Below are positions 1 through 8,812 of a DNA stretch of 64,000 nucleotides, one piece after another. Position 1 is the first letter of the stretch. Every line of letters starts with the position of its first letter. Origin of the DNA: Maricaulis sp034659015 (GTDB taxonomy: Bacteria > Pseudomonadota > Alphaproteobacteria > Caulobacterales > Maricaulaceae); assembly GCA_034659015.1 (NCBI GenBank), contig JAYEGL010000012.1, forward strand, positions 124,001-188,000. The letters are read 5' to 3'. Below the pieces are notes generated by a model that was given only the letters and a program-made list of their open reading frames with translations, was not told where the DNA came from and did no database searches. Both the position numbers and the translations under genes were made by a program.

Positions 1-1
1 C

Positions 2-226
2 GGACTGCTGATCCTGGTCGCGCTGGCGATCAAGGCGCCGACCTTCTTCCTGGCGGTGGGCAGCCAGGCCAATATCGGCGGCGCGGCCTCAGCCCCCGTC
101 GTGGCTTCGGCCTTCCATCCCTCGCTCGCCCCTGTCGGCGTCCTGCTGGCCGTTCTGGGCTACATTCTCGGCACCGGCGCGGCGACACTCACCGGCGAGA
201 TCCTGCGTGTTATCGGCGGCGGTTAG
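2..226 (+). CDS. DUF819 family membrane protein, C-terminal part
   Basis: Only the last 74 codons are inside the window; the gene begins upstream. The visible part has a conserved GSQANIGGAASAP block between two hydrophobic segments, then another hydrophobic helix and a short tail ending in IGGG. This matches the C-terminus of DUF819 (YjcL-like) multi-pass inner-membrane proteins, whose transport substrate is not established. The family assignment rests on recalled motif similarity and the hydrophobic pattern, and no function is claimed. Confidence 0.65.
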   Translation, partial: GLLILVALAIKAPTFFLAVGSQANIGGAASAPVVASAFHPSLAPVGVLLAVLGYILGTGAATLTGEILRVIGGG

Positions 227-396
227 GACGCCAAAAACCCCTTTCAGTTGAACGCGATATGAAAATTCCCCTCCCGGGTGTTTTCCGTGTCGGCATGGTT
301 AATATTTCTTAACCCGTCCTGCAATTTGCGCTAGCATCCATGCCGATTGCGGGACCCTTCGTTGCGGATCCGCAGTGTCGAATAAGGGGGAATCAC

Positions 397-1362
397 ATGT
401 TCCGACACACTCTGCTGTGCGGCTCGGCCGTCGCACTTCTTTCGGCCTCCGCCGCCTTTGCCGGCGACGCTGAATGGTTCCCGCCGGACCCGCCCAACAG
501 CGCGGCCGCCGGCGAATGCTATGCCCGCGTGCGCATCGAACCGGAGTACGACGCCTATTCCGAACAGGTGACGACCCAGGACTCCTATGAGCGCTATGAC
601 GTGGCGCCGCCGCGTCTGCGCGAGGAAACGCGCGAATACATCTCCCGCGAAGCGGGCGTGCGCTACATCGTGCACGAACCGGTCTACGAGACGGTCACCG
701 AGACGGTGCAGATCCGTCCGTCCTACGTGGAATACGTGGTCGAGCCGGCCGTGCACGACACTGTGACCGAGACCATCATGGTGCGTGAACCGCGCATGGT
801 GTGGCGCCGCGGTTATGTGCCGGGCGCGCAGATGACCCGTTTCGACAGCGAGACCGGCGAGGTCTGGTGTCTGGTCGAGGAAGAGGGCGAATACCGCACG
901 GTTACGCGCAATATCGTGGTCGAGCCTGCCCAGATCCGCGAGATCGAGCATCCGGCGGAGTACTCCACCATCACCCGCGACGTGCTCGTCCAGGAAGCCC
1001 GCGTCGAGGAAGTTCCGATCGAGGAGCGCCGCGACACCTACCGGATCGAGGTGCTCGACCAGCACGCCACGGTCGACAGCCATGTCGTACCGGTGCAGAC
1101 CGACACGATCACCCGCTATTCGTTGCGTCGGGAAGAGCGCTGGGAATGGCGCCTGATGGATTGCGAGGATATCGAGCTGCCGGGCTACAATCCGCCGTCC
1201 GGGTCCGGCCATCCGCCGGCCGTGGCAGAAAACCGCGCGGCTCCGGCGCCGCAGGGCAATACCTATCTCTACGGCACCGACATGCCGGTCCAGGACGACA
1301 GCTATTCGGAAGAGGTTCCGGTGGCCGAAGTGTCCTATTCCACCCGCACCCGGCGCCACTGA
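397..1362 (+). CDS. Exported protein with Y-x-T-V-T repeats, function unknown
   Basis: The 321-residue product starts at the ATG following an AAGGGGG ribosome binding site; an in-frame ATG 57 bases upstream lacks one. Residues 1-21 form a signal peptide ending AAFAGDA, so the protein is probably periplasmic or surface exposed. The middle (about residues 85-245) is built from imperfect units of roughly 25-35 residues containing YETVTET, VHDTVTET, YRTVTRN, YSTITRD and similar, each followed by an acidic or Val-rich stretch. Comparable tyrosine/TVT repeat modules occur in some OmpA-type and other exported bacterial proteins. No catalytic motif is visible. Five Cys residues are present, one inside the signal peptide. 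The gene appears monocistronic. Confidence 0.75.
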   Translation: MFRHTLLCGSAVALLSASAAFAGDAEWFPPDPPNSAAAGECYARVRIEPEYDAYSEQVTTQDSYERYDVAPPRLREETREYISREAGVRYIVHEPVYETVTETVQIRPSYVEYVVEPAVHDTVTETIMVREPRMVWRRGYVPGAQMTRFDSETGEVWCLVEEEGEYRTVTRNIVVEPAQIREIEHPAEYSTITRDVLVQEARVEEVPIEERRDTYRIEVLDQHATVDSHVVPVQTDTITRYSLRREERWEWRLMDCEDIELPGYNPPSGSGHPPAVAENRAAPAPQGNTYLYGTDMPVQDDSYSEEVPVAEVSYSTRTRRH

Positions 1363-1462
1363 GGTTCGGGGCTGGACCTGTCCGGCTGAAGACACAAGAT
1401 GGACGGCGCGGGAGCGATCCCGCGCCGTTCTTGTTTTCGCACCCTTGCCGGAGGGAGGCTTC

Positions 1463-2071
1463 ATGGCCGTGCAGGACTACGTCGTGGGATATGGCAGCCT
1501 GCTGTCGAGCTACAGCCGCACCACCTATTCCGGGCTGACCGAGCCGGCCATGCCCGTGGTCGCACTGGGCTGGCGGCGCGGCTGGACGGTGCGCTATACC
1601 GACGAGGCCGCGACCTATGCCGGCGTGCGCCCGGCCCCCGGCCATATGCTCGACGCAGCCCTCGTGCCCACCGAGATCACCGACGAGTTGCGCCACCGCG
1701 AACGCGGCTACGTCTTCACCGAACTGGCGCCGGAGACCGTGCGACCGGCCGATCCCCGGCATGGCGAACTGCCCGAGGGCCGGTTCTGGGTCGTGGTCAA
1801 TCGCGAACAGGTCCGCGCCGATACCAGCCATCCGATCCCGCAATCCTATGTCGACACCTGTCTGGTGGGCTGTCTGGAAACCGGCGGCGAGGCCCGGGCA
1901 CGGGCCTTCATCCGCAATACCGAGCTGTGGGATGCCCACTGGATCGACGACCGCGACAGCGCGACCCCCGTCTATCCGCGCCTCACTCCCGCCACGCCGG
2001 ACCAGCGCGACACGATCGACCGGATCCTCGCCGGCGAAGGCGTGCTGAAGCACCGGCGGGACGCCGCCTGA
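1463..2071 (+). CDS. Gamma-glutamylcyclotransferase-like protein
   Basis: The 202-residue protein starts at an ATG preceded by GGAGGG. It begins with the VVGYGSLL motif, the substrate-binding loop of the gamma-glutamylcyclotransferase (AIG2/ChaC/GGCT) fold. A glutamate in RHRERGYVF lies where the family has its general acid/base. Known family members release 5-oxoproline from gamma-glutamyl peptides, amines or glutathione; the exact substrate here cannot be read from sequence. The next gene is convergent and ends 6 bases away. Confidence 0.7.
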   Translation: MAVQDYVVGYGSLLSSYSRTTYSGLTEPAMPVVALGWRRGWTVRYTDEAATYAGVRPAPGHMLDAALVPTEITDELRHRERGYVFTELAPETVRPADPRHGELPEGRFWVVVNREQVRADTSHPIPQSYVDTCLVGCLETGGEARARAFIRNTELWDAHWIDDRDSATPVYPRLTPATPDQRDTIDRILAGEGVLKHRRDAA

Positions 2072-2077
2072 TCCCCG

Positions 2078-3676
2078 TCAGCCGGCGCGTGCGGCGATCG
2101 CGTGCGCCACGGCGAACGCTTCGCGCCGCATCGCCCGAAGGTCCCGGCCCGGCTGCACATCCGTTTCGGGACGGTCCAGGATGCTGTCCGGAAGGGATGG
2201 CAGGGCTGGCGGCGCGTCACCATTCCACGACCAGCCGCCCGTGGTGTCGTCGCACGTATAGAAACGCGCGAAGGCGGCCGCATGATCGGCGAGGAAATCG
2301 ACGGCGGAGACCAGATAGTCGATATCGTCCGCGCTCATCGTCCAGTGCAGGCTGACGCGGCACCAGCCCGGCCGCGCCCCGGTCTCGCCCGCCAGCACGC
2401 GTTCGCGGATCGCCATGGTTTCTTCCTCGTCGATCCCCAGAAGATAATGGCCATAGGGACCAGCACACGAACAGCCCGCACGCGACTGGATGCCGAACAG
2501 ATCGTTCAGCAGCAGGGTGACCAGGCGAGGCGACACCCTGTCGCCGCGCGATGTCTTCAGATTGAAGGAGACGATGCCGATGCGCCGCTCCGGATCGGCC
2601 GGTCCGAGAATCTCGATCCGCGGATGGGCCTGCCAGCGTGCAAAAGCGGTTTCCAGGGCGCGATGCTCGCGGGCGGCGATCGCGCCGTACCCCACTTCCG
2701 ACTGCAGCTTCATGGCCAGGGCCGCGCGGACGAATTGCGGCAGGCCCGGCGTGCCGGCCCGCTCGCGCGCTTCGATATCGTCGATGAAGTCATGCCCGCC
2801 CGGCCAGACATAGCGCACCGTGCCGCCACCGCAGAGCGTGGGCGGCAAGTGCTCCGGATAGAGTGCGCCATTGAACAGGAGAATGCCGCAACTGCCCGGA
2901 CCGCCGACGAATTTGTGGGGCGAGAAATAGACGGCATCGATGGCAGACTCGGGGTCGTCATCGGGATGCATATCGATGGGCAGGTATGGCGCACTCGCGG
3001 CACAGTCCAGGCAAAGCATGGCGCCCTGCGCGTGCAGGCAGCGGGCCAGCGCCTTCACATCCGTCCTCACGCCGGTGACGTTCGAGGCGGCCGAAAAAGC
3101 CCCGATCTTGCGCTTGCCGGCATGGCGCGGGTCCGACAGGGCGTCCGCGAGCGCACCAAGATCGATCCCGCCATCATCCGCCAGCGGTATGGTCACCGTT
3201 TCGGCGAGGCTCTCGCGCCAGGTCAGCTCGTTTGAATGGTGCTCGTAGGGTCCGACGAAGACCACCGTGTCGGCCTCGTACCCTTCGAGCCCGCCGAGCG
3301 CGCTCCGCGTTGCCGGCGGGATGGCCAGGCCGAGAATTTCCTGCAGCTTGTGGATCGCCCCGGTCGCGCCGGCAGCGCAGGGCAGAAGGCAGTCGCCCGG
3401 GCCGGCATTGACGGCGGCCTTGATGATCCGCTCGGCCTCGCGCATCCAGGCGTTGCTGGCGCGGCCCGTGGCGCTGTCCTCGCTGTGCGGATTGGCATAA
3501 CCGACCGCGAGCTGCGCAATGACGGTCTCGATATCGGCCTGGGCCCGCCCTGACGCGGTGTAGTCGGCATAGAAGAGCGGCCGCGTGCCGAAGGGCGTTT
3601 CCAGGCAGATCTCGCGACCGGCCAGACCGGCCCGCACGCGTTCGATACGATCGTCGGCCCGGCTTTCGTCGAACAT
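2078..3676 (-). CDS. Cysteine-desulfurase-like class V aminotransferase-fold PLP enzyme
   Basis: The 532-residue product is longer than typical SufS/IscS (about 400). The PLP Schiff-base lysine is Lys255 in FSPHKFVGGPGS. A SufS-like active-site loop reads R-A-G-C-S-C-A-G-P, with Cys402 and Cys404 where SufS has its persulfide cysteine, so desulfurase chemistry is plausible but unproven. About 110 extra C-terminal residues are of unknown role. I chose the ATG before FDESRADD, which has an AGGAA about 7 bases upstream; an in-frame ATG further upstream gives 555 residues but no clear ribosome site. Divergent from an Lrp-type regulator with a shared 118-bp promoter region, so it may be that regulator's target. 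Confidence 0.8.
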   Translation of the reverse strand: MFDESRADDRIERVRAGLAGREICLETPFGTRPLFYADYTASGRAQADIETVIAQLAVGYANPHSEDSATGRASNAWMREAERIIKAAVNAGPGDCLLPCAAGATGAIHKLQEILGLAIPPATRSALGGLEGYEADTVVFVGPYEHHSNELTWRESLAETVTIPLADDGGIDLGALADALSDPRHAGKRKIGAFSAASNVTGVRTDVKALARCLHAQGAMLCLDCAASAPYLPIDMHPDDDPESAIDAVYFSPHKFVGGPGSCGILLFNGALYPEHLPPTLCGGGTVRYVWPGGHDFIDDIEARERAGTPGLPQFVRAALAMKLQSEVGYGAIAAREHRALETAFARWQAHPRIEILGPADPERRIGIVSFNLKTSRGDRVSPRLVTLLLNDLFGIQSRAGCSCAGPYGHYLLGIDEEETMAIRERVLAGETGARPGWCRVSLHWTMSADDIDYLVSAVDFLADHAAAFARFYTCDDTTGGWSWNGDAPPALPSLPDSILDRPETDVQPGRDLRAMRREAFAVAHAIAARAG

Positions 3677-3766
3677 GGGGCATTTCCTGACTCTGCTGCG
3701 TGCCCAATGAAGCATGTTTGCCAGGCCGATAATCTCCAAATACAACTCAGATCGCGGGCAATTGTG

Positions 3767-3777
3767 GTGATTATCAC
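3767..3777. promoter_or_regulatory. Inverted repeat in divergent promoter region (candidate Lrp/AsnC site)
   Basis: GTGAT and ATCAC form a perfect 5-bp inverted repeat around a central T. It lies 18 bases before the regulator's start and about 90 bases from the PLP-enzyme start. Lrp-family proteins bind short AT-centred palindromes and often autoregulate plus control the divergent gene, so the location suits an operator. Assignment is by position and symmetry only. Confidence 0.4.
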
Positions 3778-3794
3778 TACGGATGGAGAGTTCG

Positions 3795-4250
3795 ATGGAA
3801 ATCGACGACTATGACAAACGGCTGTTGCGCGAGATCCAGAGTGACAGTGATCGCACGGTCCAGGAACTCGCCGACCTGATCGGGCTCAGCGCGACGCCCA
3901 CGGCCCGCCGGCTGAAGCGGCTCGCCGAAGCCGGTGTGATCCGCAAGAATGTCGCCCTGCTCGATCCGGAAAGCCTCGGCCTGCAGGCCACACTGTTCAT
4001 TGCCGTGCGCACCAGCCGTCACGACGCAGAGTGGCTGGAACGCTTTGCCGAGGGCGTCCGGCGCATGCCCGAAGTCGTCGAATTTTACCGGCTGAGCGGC
4101 GATATCGACTATCTCATCAAGCTCTGCCTGCCCGATGTGAAGGCCTATGACGAGGTCTACAAGAAGCTGATCGCCATCGCTCCCCTGTCGGATGTCAGCG
4201 CGAGCTTCGCCATGGAAGCCATCAAGAACACGACGAAATTACCGATCTGA
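3795..4250 (+). CDS. Lrp/AsnC family transcriptional regulator
   Basis: The 151-residue protein has an N-terminal winged helix-turn-helix (about residues 1-60, with VQELADLIGLSATPTARRLK as recognition region) and a C-terminal RAM/ligand-binding domain whose GDIDYLIK stretch is typical. The second of two close ATGs is chosen because GGAGAG lies 5 bases upstream; the ATG four codons earlier lacks a site. The final SFAMEAIKNTTKLPI is the usual Lrp-family end. It probably senses an amino acid. The divergent cysteine-desulfurase-like gene is the likely target, by context. Confidence 0.92.
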   Translation: MEIDDYDKRLLREIQSDSDRTVQELADLIGLSATPTARRLKRLAEAGVIRKNVALLDPESLGLQATLFIAVRTSRHDAEWLERFAEGVRRMPEVVEFYRLSGDIDYLIKLCLPDVKAYDEVYKKLIAIAPLSDVSASFAMEAIKNTTKLPI

Positions 4251-4325
4251 CCGCCTGACCGGGCGCTTGATACCGCTTGTGCGATGGGCGAAGGTCGCGC
4301 AGCCGAGCAGCCGAGGCGAGCCCCC

Positions 4326-5738
4326 ATGACAGACTTCTCCCAGGACGATGCCCGCCCCGTACGCAAGCCGAATGTCGAAGGCTACCGGAATGTCGCGGCC
4401 ATCGTGCTCGCGCTCTCCATCATGCAGACGGCGGCCGGCGCCCTCTCCGTGGTCGGTCCGCTCTCCCTGATGGCGTCCGGCGCCTCGACCCTGAAGATCG
4501 GCACCATCGTCTCCGGCTATGCCTTCGGCTTCCTGCTCGGCGCCTATTTCGCTCCCAAGGAAATCCGCCGGATCGGCCATATCCGGGCCGTCGCCGCCTT
4601 TGCCGGCATCACCTCGGTGGCCGCCGCCGCTCTCTACGTCAGCGATGCCCTCGCCTGGTGGCTGATCATGCAGTTCATCATGGGCACCTGCGTGGCCGGC
4701 TTCCTGGCATCCGGGGAAAGCTGGGTCGCCGACGCGGCACCCAGCGACAGCCGCGGCGCCATCCTGAGCTTCTACCTGGTGGCGGCGAAGATCGGCTTCA
4801 TCCTCGGCCCCTTCCTGGTCGCCTCCGTGCCGCCGGGCGCCGCGGTCGGCTTCATGATCGTCGCCGCGCTCTACACGGCCAGCCTGATTCCGGCGTCGGC
4901 GACCAACCGGGCCCAGCCGGCCCCGCCCTCGGCGGAACCCTACAGCCCGACGAAGATCTGGCACACGGCCCCGTCCGCGGTGATCGCCGTGCTGTGCGCA
5001 GGTCTGGTCAACGGCGCCATCATGCAGCTCTATGCCGTCTATGTAAGCGACATGACGACCGGTTCGGCCGCCCGGATGGCCGCCGTCTTCTCCGCCTTCA
5101 TGGTCGGCGGCGGCGTGCTGGCGCAATGGCCCGCCGGCATCATTTCCGACCGGATCGACCGTCGCATCGTGATTGCCGCGCTCGCCCTGATCGCCGGCAT
5201 CGCCGCCCTGCTGCTCGGGCTGCTGACCGGAATCCTGCCCCTGATCGGGATTTTCGCGATCGCCGGTATTCTCGGCGCCGGGGCGCAGTCCTATTACGGC
5301 GTCGCCGCCGCCCATGCGACCGACCGGGCCGATGAAGGCCAGGCGACAAACACCATGTCGGGCATCATCACGATCTACGCCACGGGCACGATCGCCGGCC
5401 CCATCCTGGCCGGCGCCACGATGAGCCTGGTCGGCGGACGCGGCCTCTTCCTCTATTCGGCCGTCGTGCTGTTCGCCCTGGCCGGCGCCATGATCTACCG
5501 CCGCACCGACACGCCGCCGGTGCAGGATTTCGAGAAGTCCGACTTCGAACCGGTCTCTGCCACCAGTGCCTCGGTCTATGAACTCACCGAGGTCGGCAGC
5601 GAAGAGGCGGAGGACATCGCCGAGGACCCGGCCGACGCGATGGCCGACAGCGGCATCGTCCTGGACGAGGAAGACGATCTGGACGAAACCTCGCTCGACG
5701 ATGACGAGGACGACCCGGACGGCTACTGGCGCTCCTAG
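4326..5738 (+). CDS. MFS transporter with acidic C-terminal tail
   Basis: The 470-residue protein has about twelve hydrophobic helices between residues 20 and 400, split by a hydrophilic central loop around residue 190-200, as in major facilitator superfamily transporters. The motif-A-like loop after helix 2 is FAPKEIRRIGH, and the half-repeat version reads SDRIDRR. Residues after about 405 form an unusual strongly acidic cytoplasmic tail rich in E and D (EEDDLDE, DDDEDDPDG). Substrate unknown. The ATG for MTDFSQDD is used; GAGG lies upstream. The TAG stop forms the first three bases of a palindromic repeat. Confidence 0.88.
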   Translation: MTDFSQDDARPVRKPNVEGYRNVAAIVLALSIMQTAAGALSVVGPLSLMASGASTLKIGTIVSGYAFGFLLGAYFAPKEIRRIGHIRAVAAFAGITSVAAAALYVSDALAWWLIMQFIMGTCVAGFLASGESWVADAAPSDSRGAILSFYLVAAKIGFILGPFLVASVPPGAAVGFMIVAALYTASLIPASATNRAQPAPPSAEPYSPTKIWHTAPSAVIAVLCAGLVNGAIMQLYAVYVSDMTTGSAARMAAVFSAFMVGGGVLAQWPAGIISDRIDRRIVIAALALIAGIAALLLGLLTGILPLIGIFAIAGILGAGAQSYYGVAAAHATDRADEGQATNTMSGIITIYATGTIAGPILAGATMSLVGGRGLFLYSAVVLFALAGAMIYRRTDTPPVQDFEKSDFEPVSATSASVYELTEVGSEEAEDIAEDPADAMADSGIVLDEEDDLDETSLDDDEDDPDGYWRS

Positions 5739-5839
5739 AGCATTTTCACTGAATTCCCGGTCAGTGAAAATGCTCTATCCTCTTGTTTTATCGCATTTTC
5801 GAGCCGCGAAACCGGACCCACTTTCGCTGAAAATGCTCC
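5736..5839. repeat. Palindromic intergenic element (GAGCATTTTCA type)
   Basis: Two perfect 17-base arms (5736-5752 and 5761-5777, core GAGCATTTTCACTGA) flank an 8-base loop. A second related segment follows, with CGCATTTTCG, CGCGAAACCGG and a final GAAAATGCTC. This composite layout is familiar from dispersed intergenic repeats of many alphaproteobacteria. It sits between convergent genes (MFS transporter and M42 peptidase), so its stem-loop may also act in transcription termination. Confidence 0.75.
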
Positions 5840-5850
5840 AGCGCGCCGGC

Positions 5851-7020
5851 CTATTCGGCGGCCGGGTCGGTCTCGGCCGGCTCGGTGGGCTGATCGGTGA
5901 AGCCCTCCAGATCGCCGGACGGTTCGGCATCGCGCTCGATCTCGACCGGGCTCAACGCATAGGCCTTCAGCAGGCGGGCGACCGAGAACAGGGCATTCTC
6001 GTGCACCCGCTCATAGCCATGCGAGGCATCGATGCCGAAAGTCACCAGCGCCGTGCGCACATCCGCACCGCCCTCGATCGCCGAGGCGGCATCCGAGCGG
6101 TAATAGCGGAACACGTCGCGCTGGTACGGGATCTGGTTGTCCTTGGCCAGGTGGATCAGCTTGGTGGTAAGATGGTAGTCGAAGGGGCCGGTCATGTCGG
6201 CCATGCCGATCGTCACCCCGGTCTCCTTGGAATTCTGCCCCGGCGCCACCGCACCATTGTCGACCGCGACCATCGAGGCGACGTCATGGGTGAGAATGGA
6301 GGATGCCCCGACCCCGACCTCCTCGGAAATCGAGAACAGGAAGAGCGTGTCGACGGGCAATTCCGCACCGCTTTCGCGCAACGCCTTGAGCACGGCGAAC
6401 ATGGCGGCCACGCCGCCCTTGTCGTCGAGATGGCGCGAGACGATGAAGCCGTTTCCCAGAAACTCCGGACACGGATCGATGGCCACGAAATCGCCGACCG
6501 CGATGCCCAGCGAATTCATGCTGACCGACGCCACGCCGATCGCGGCGGCGTCGACGTCGTTGTGGACGGGTGCATCGATCCGCAGTTCGACCTGCGACCA
6601 GGACACGGGCTGGGTATCGATCTCCTCATTGTAGACATGGCCCGAGGCTTTCAGCGGCAGGATCGAACCGCGATAGCTCCCATGCTCGGTGAAGAGCGTG
6701 CAACGCGCACCCTCGGCAAAACGGGCCGACCAGTGGCCGATCGGCGCCAGTGAAAGGCGGCCATTGTCCTTGATGTAGGAGACCTGGGCGCCCAGCGTAT
6801 CGACATGGGAGATAATGGCCCGTGCCGGCTGTTCGTGCCGGCCGGGCAGACGCGACCGGATCGCGCCGCGTCGGGTGAGCTCGTACTCGATCCCCAGGCG
6901 CTCCAGCTCCTCGCAGCACCAGCGGGCGATCTTGTCGGTATACCCGCTCGGACTGGGGATGGAGAGCAGCGTCCTGAGGGTTTCTCGCAGATAGGTCTCG
7001 TCGATTTCAAGCGCGGACAC
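5851..7020 (-). CDS. NAGGN-cluster M42 family metallopeptidase
   Basis: The 389-residue product resembles the M42/M20-type aminopeptidase that accompanies N-acetylglutaminylglutamine amide synthesis genes. Likely metal-binding segments are ISHVDTLG (about residue 71), RHLDDKGG, SISEEVG and the terminal SHGYERVHE. Its exact reaction in the pathway is not established; turnover or processing of the dipeptide osmolyte is a reasonable guess. It is the last gene of a three-gene operon, and its start overlaps the end of ngg by 14 bases. The last 30 residues are acidic and Pro-rich and may not be catalytic. Confidence 0.88.
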   Translation of the reverse strand: MSALEIDETYLRETLRTLLSIPSPSGYTDKIARWCCEELERLGIEYELTRRGAIRSRLPGRHEQPARAIISHVDTLGAQVSYIKDNGRLSLAPIGHWSARFAEGARCTLFTEHGSYRGSILPLKASGHVYNEEIDTQPVSWSQVELRIDAPVHNDVDAAAIGVASVSMNSLGIAVGDFVAIDPCPEFLGNGFIVSRHLDDKGGVAAMFAVLKALRESGAELPVDTLFLFSISEEVGVGASSILTHDVASMVAVDNGAVAPGQNSKETGVTIGMADMTGPFDYHLTTKLIHLAKDNQIPYQRDVFRYYRSDAASAIEGGADVRTALVTFGIDASHGYERVHENALFSVARLLKAYALSPVEIERDAEPSGDLEGFTDQPTEPAETDPAAE

Positions 7021-8812
7021 GTTCGGCTCCCGGGCGTTGCGTTTCGGTGCGGATGGTTCGGGGGAAAAGCAGGTCGATGAAGCGTTCCACGACCGGCTGG
7101 GGTTCGTGATTGGCGAGACCGGGACGTTCGTTCGCCTCGATGAAGACGAACGCGTCGAGCACCGGTGCCTTTACGATGAAGTCGAGGCCGACAACGGGGG
7201 TGTCGAGCGCCTTGGCGGCGGCGATGGAGGCATCGACGATGCGCGGGTGAAGATGGTCCGTGACATCGTGCAGCGTACCGCCGGTGTGCAGATTGGCCGT
7301 GCGGCGCACTTCGAGACTTTCGCCGGACGGCAGCACGTCGTCCCAGCCATAGCCGGCCGCCGCGATACAGCGCTCGGTCTCGCTGTCCAGCGGAATGCGC
7401 GACTCGCCGCCCGTCGCCGCAGCGCGCCGGCGGCTGAGTCCGTCGACGAGTTCGCGCACGGTCTTCCTGCCGTCGCCGGCCACCTCCGGACGCTTGCGCA
7501 GCGCGGCGGCCACGACGGCATTGTCGATCACGACGACGCGCAGATCGTCGCCGGGCACAAAGGTTTCCACCAACACGTCCGGACAGTAGGACCGCGCCGC
7601 CTGGATGGCCTCGGCCAGCGTGTCGGGGTCGCGGATATCCACCGTCACGCCACGCCCCTGCTCGCCTCTTGCCGGCTTGACCACGACCGCGCCGGCCCGC
7701 TCGAGCAGCGCTGCCGCCGCCTCGAAATCGTCTCCGCCGACGGCTTCGGCGACATCCAGCCCGATTTCCGTCATCAGCCGGCGTGTGACCGCCTTGTCGT
7801 CGCACCGGCTCATCGCGATGGCCGATGTCAGCTCGGTCAGGGATTCCCGGCACACGATGGAGCGGCCGCCGAAGGTGAGGCGGAAAAAGCCGCCCTCGGC
7901 GTCAAGCACATCGACGGCGATGCCCCGCCGGCGCGCCTCGGCGACGATAATCTCGGCATAGGGGTTCAGCCTGTCTTCCAGCGAGGGGCCGCCGGTGAAG
8001 AGTTTTTCGTTGATCGGATTCTTGCGCTTGACCGTGAAGAAGGGCGTACGCTCGAAACCCAGGCGTTCATAGAGCCCGATTGCCGACTCGTTGTCGTGGA
8101 TCACCGACAGGTCGACATGATGCGACCCGCGCGCCGCGAAATGGGCGATCAGATGGCGGGTCAGCGCCTCTCCGACCTTGGCGTGATTGGCACGCGGATC
8201 GACGGCAAGGCACCACAGCGAGGCGCCGCATTCCGGATCGTTGAAGGCGCGCGCATGATCGATCCCGGTCACCGAGCCGATAATGTCGCCGCTCGCTTCG
8301 TCGACGGCCACGAAATAGACGATCTCACGGCTGTCGCGATGATCCCAGAAAAACTCCGGATCGACCGGCACCATCCCGCAGGCGGCGTAGATGCGATTGA
8401 CCGCATCGGCATCGGACCGGGTGGACATGCGGCGGACCTCGAAGCCGCGCGGCGGGTCGCCCGCGGCGCGATAGGTGGGCAGTTCCAGCCGGTAGGTGTG
8501 CGACGGGTCCAGGAAGATCTCCTGCGGCGCCAGCGCCAGAAGGACGTGCGGGTCGCGGACATAGAAGGCGATGTCGCGCCGGTCCGGCTTCTCCGCGAGA
8601 AGACGGTCGATCAGATCCTGCTGGTCGTTGAAGGTGTGAGCGAACAGCAATTGCCCCCAGCCGCAGTCGAGGCTGGCGTTCTCGACGACCGGCACGGCCT
8701 CGTGCTCGGCATTGGGAATGGCTTCCTCGGCCGGCAGCAGCGCCTGCTCGCGCTTGCGCTTGAGGCGATGGGAGATCGCGCCCGCGGGCTGACGGGGGCC
8801 GGGCCGCGTCAT
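7007..8812 (-). CDS. ngg: N-acetylglutaminylglutamine synthetase (GNAT + ATP-grasp)
   Basis: The 601-residue protein has the two-domain layout known for NAGGN synthetase. An N-terminal GNAT acetyltransferase region (about residues 90-270, with CLAVDPRANHAKVGEALTRH as the acetyl-CoA loop and a DNESAIGLYERLGF helix) is followed by an ATP-grasp ligase (about 300-590, with VVVKPARGEQGRGVTV and FIEANERPG). The enzyme joins two glutamines and acetylates the N-terminus before amidation by AsnO. Its ATG overlaps the asnO stop by 4 bases, implying translational coupling. The product is a cytoplasmic enzyme of compatible-solute synthesis. Confidence 0.92.
   Translation of the reverse strand: MTRPGPRQPAGAISHRLKRKREQALLPAEEAIPNAEHEAVPVVENASLDCGWGQLLFAHTFNDQQDLIDRLLAEKPDRRDIAFYVRDPHVLLALAPQEIFLDPSHTYRLELPTYRAAGDPPRGFEVRRMSTRSDADAVNRIYAACGMVPVDPEFFWDHRDSREIVYFVAVDEASGDIIGSVTGIDHARAFNDPECGASLWCLAVDPRANHAKVGEALTRHLIAHFAARGSHHVDLSVIHDNESAIGLYERLGFERTPFFTVKRKNPINEKLFTGGPSLEDRLNPYAEIIVAEARRRGIAVDVLDAEGGFFRLTFGGRSIVCRESLTELTSAIAMSRCDDKAVTRRLMTEIGLDVAEAVGGDDFEAAAALLERAGAVVVKPARGEQGRGVTVDIRDPDTLAEAIQAARSYCPDVLVETFVPGDDLRVVVIDNAVVAAALRKRPEVAGDGRKTVRELVDGLSRRRAAATGGESRIPLDSETERCIAAAGYGWDDVLPSGESLEVRRTANLHTGGTLHDVTDHLHPRIVDASIAAAKALDTPVVGLDFIVKAPVLDAFVFIEANERPGLANHEPQPVVERFIDLLFPRTIRTETQRPGAERVRA

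Noticed and set aside
298..313. CtrA-like box upstream of the TVT-repeat gene (GTTAA and TTAAC)
   Set aside because: The two halves are 6 bases apart instead of 7, so it does not match the CtrA consensus; kept only as an AT-rich palindrome.
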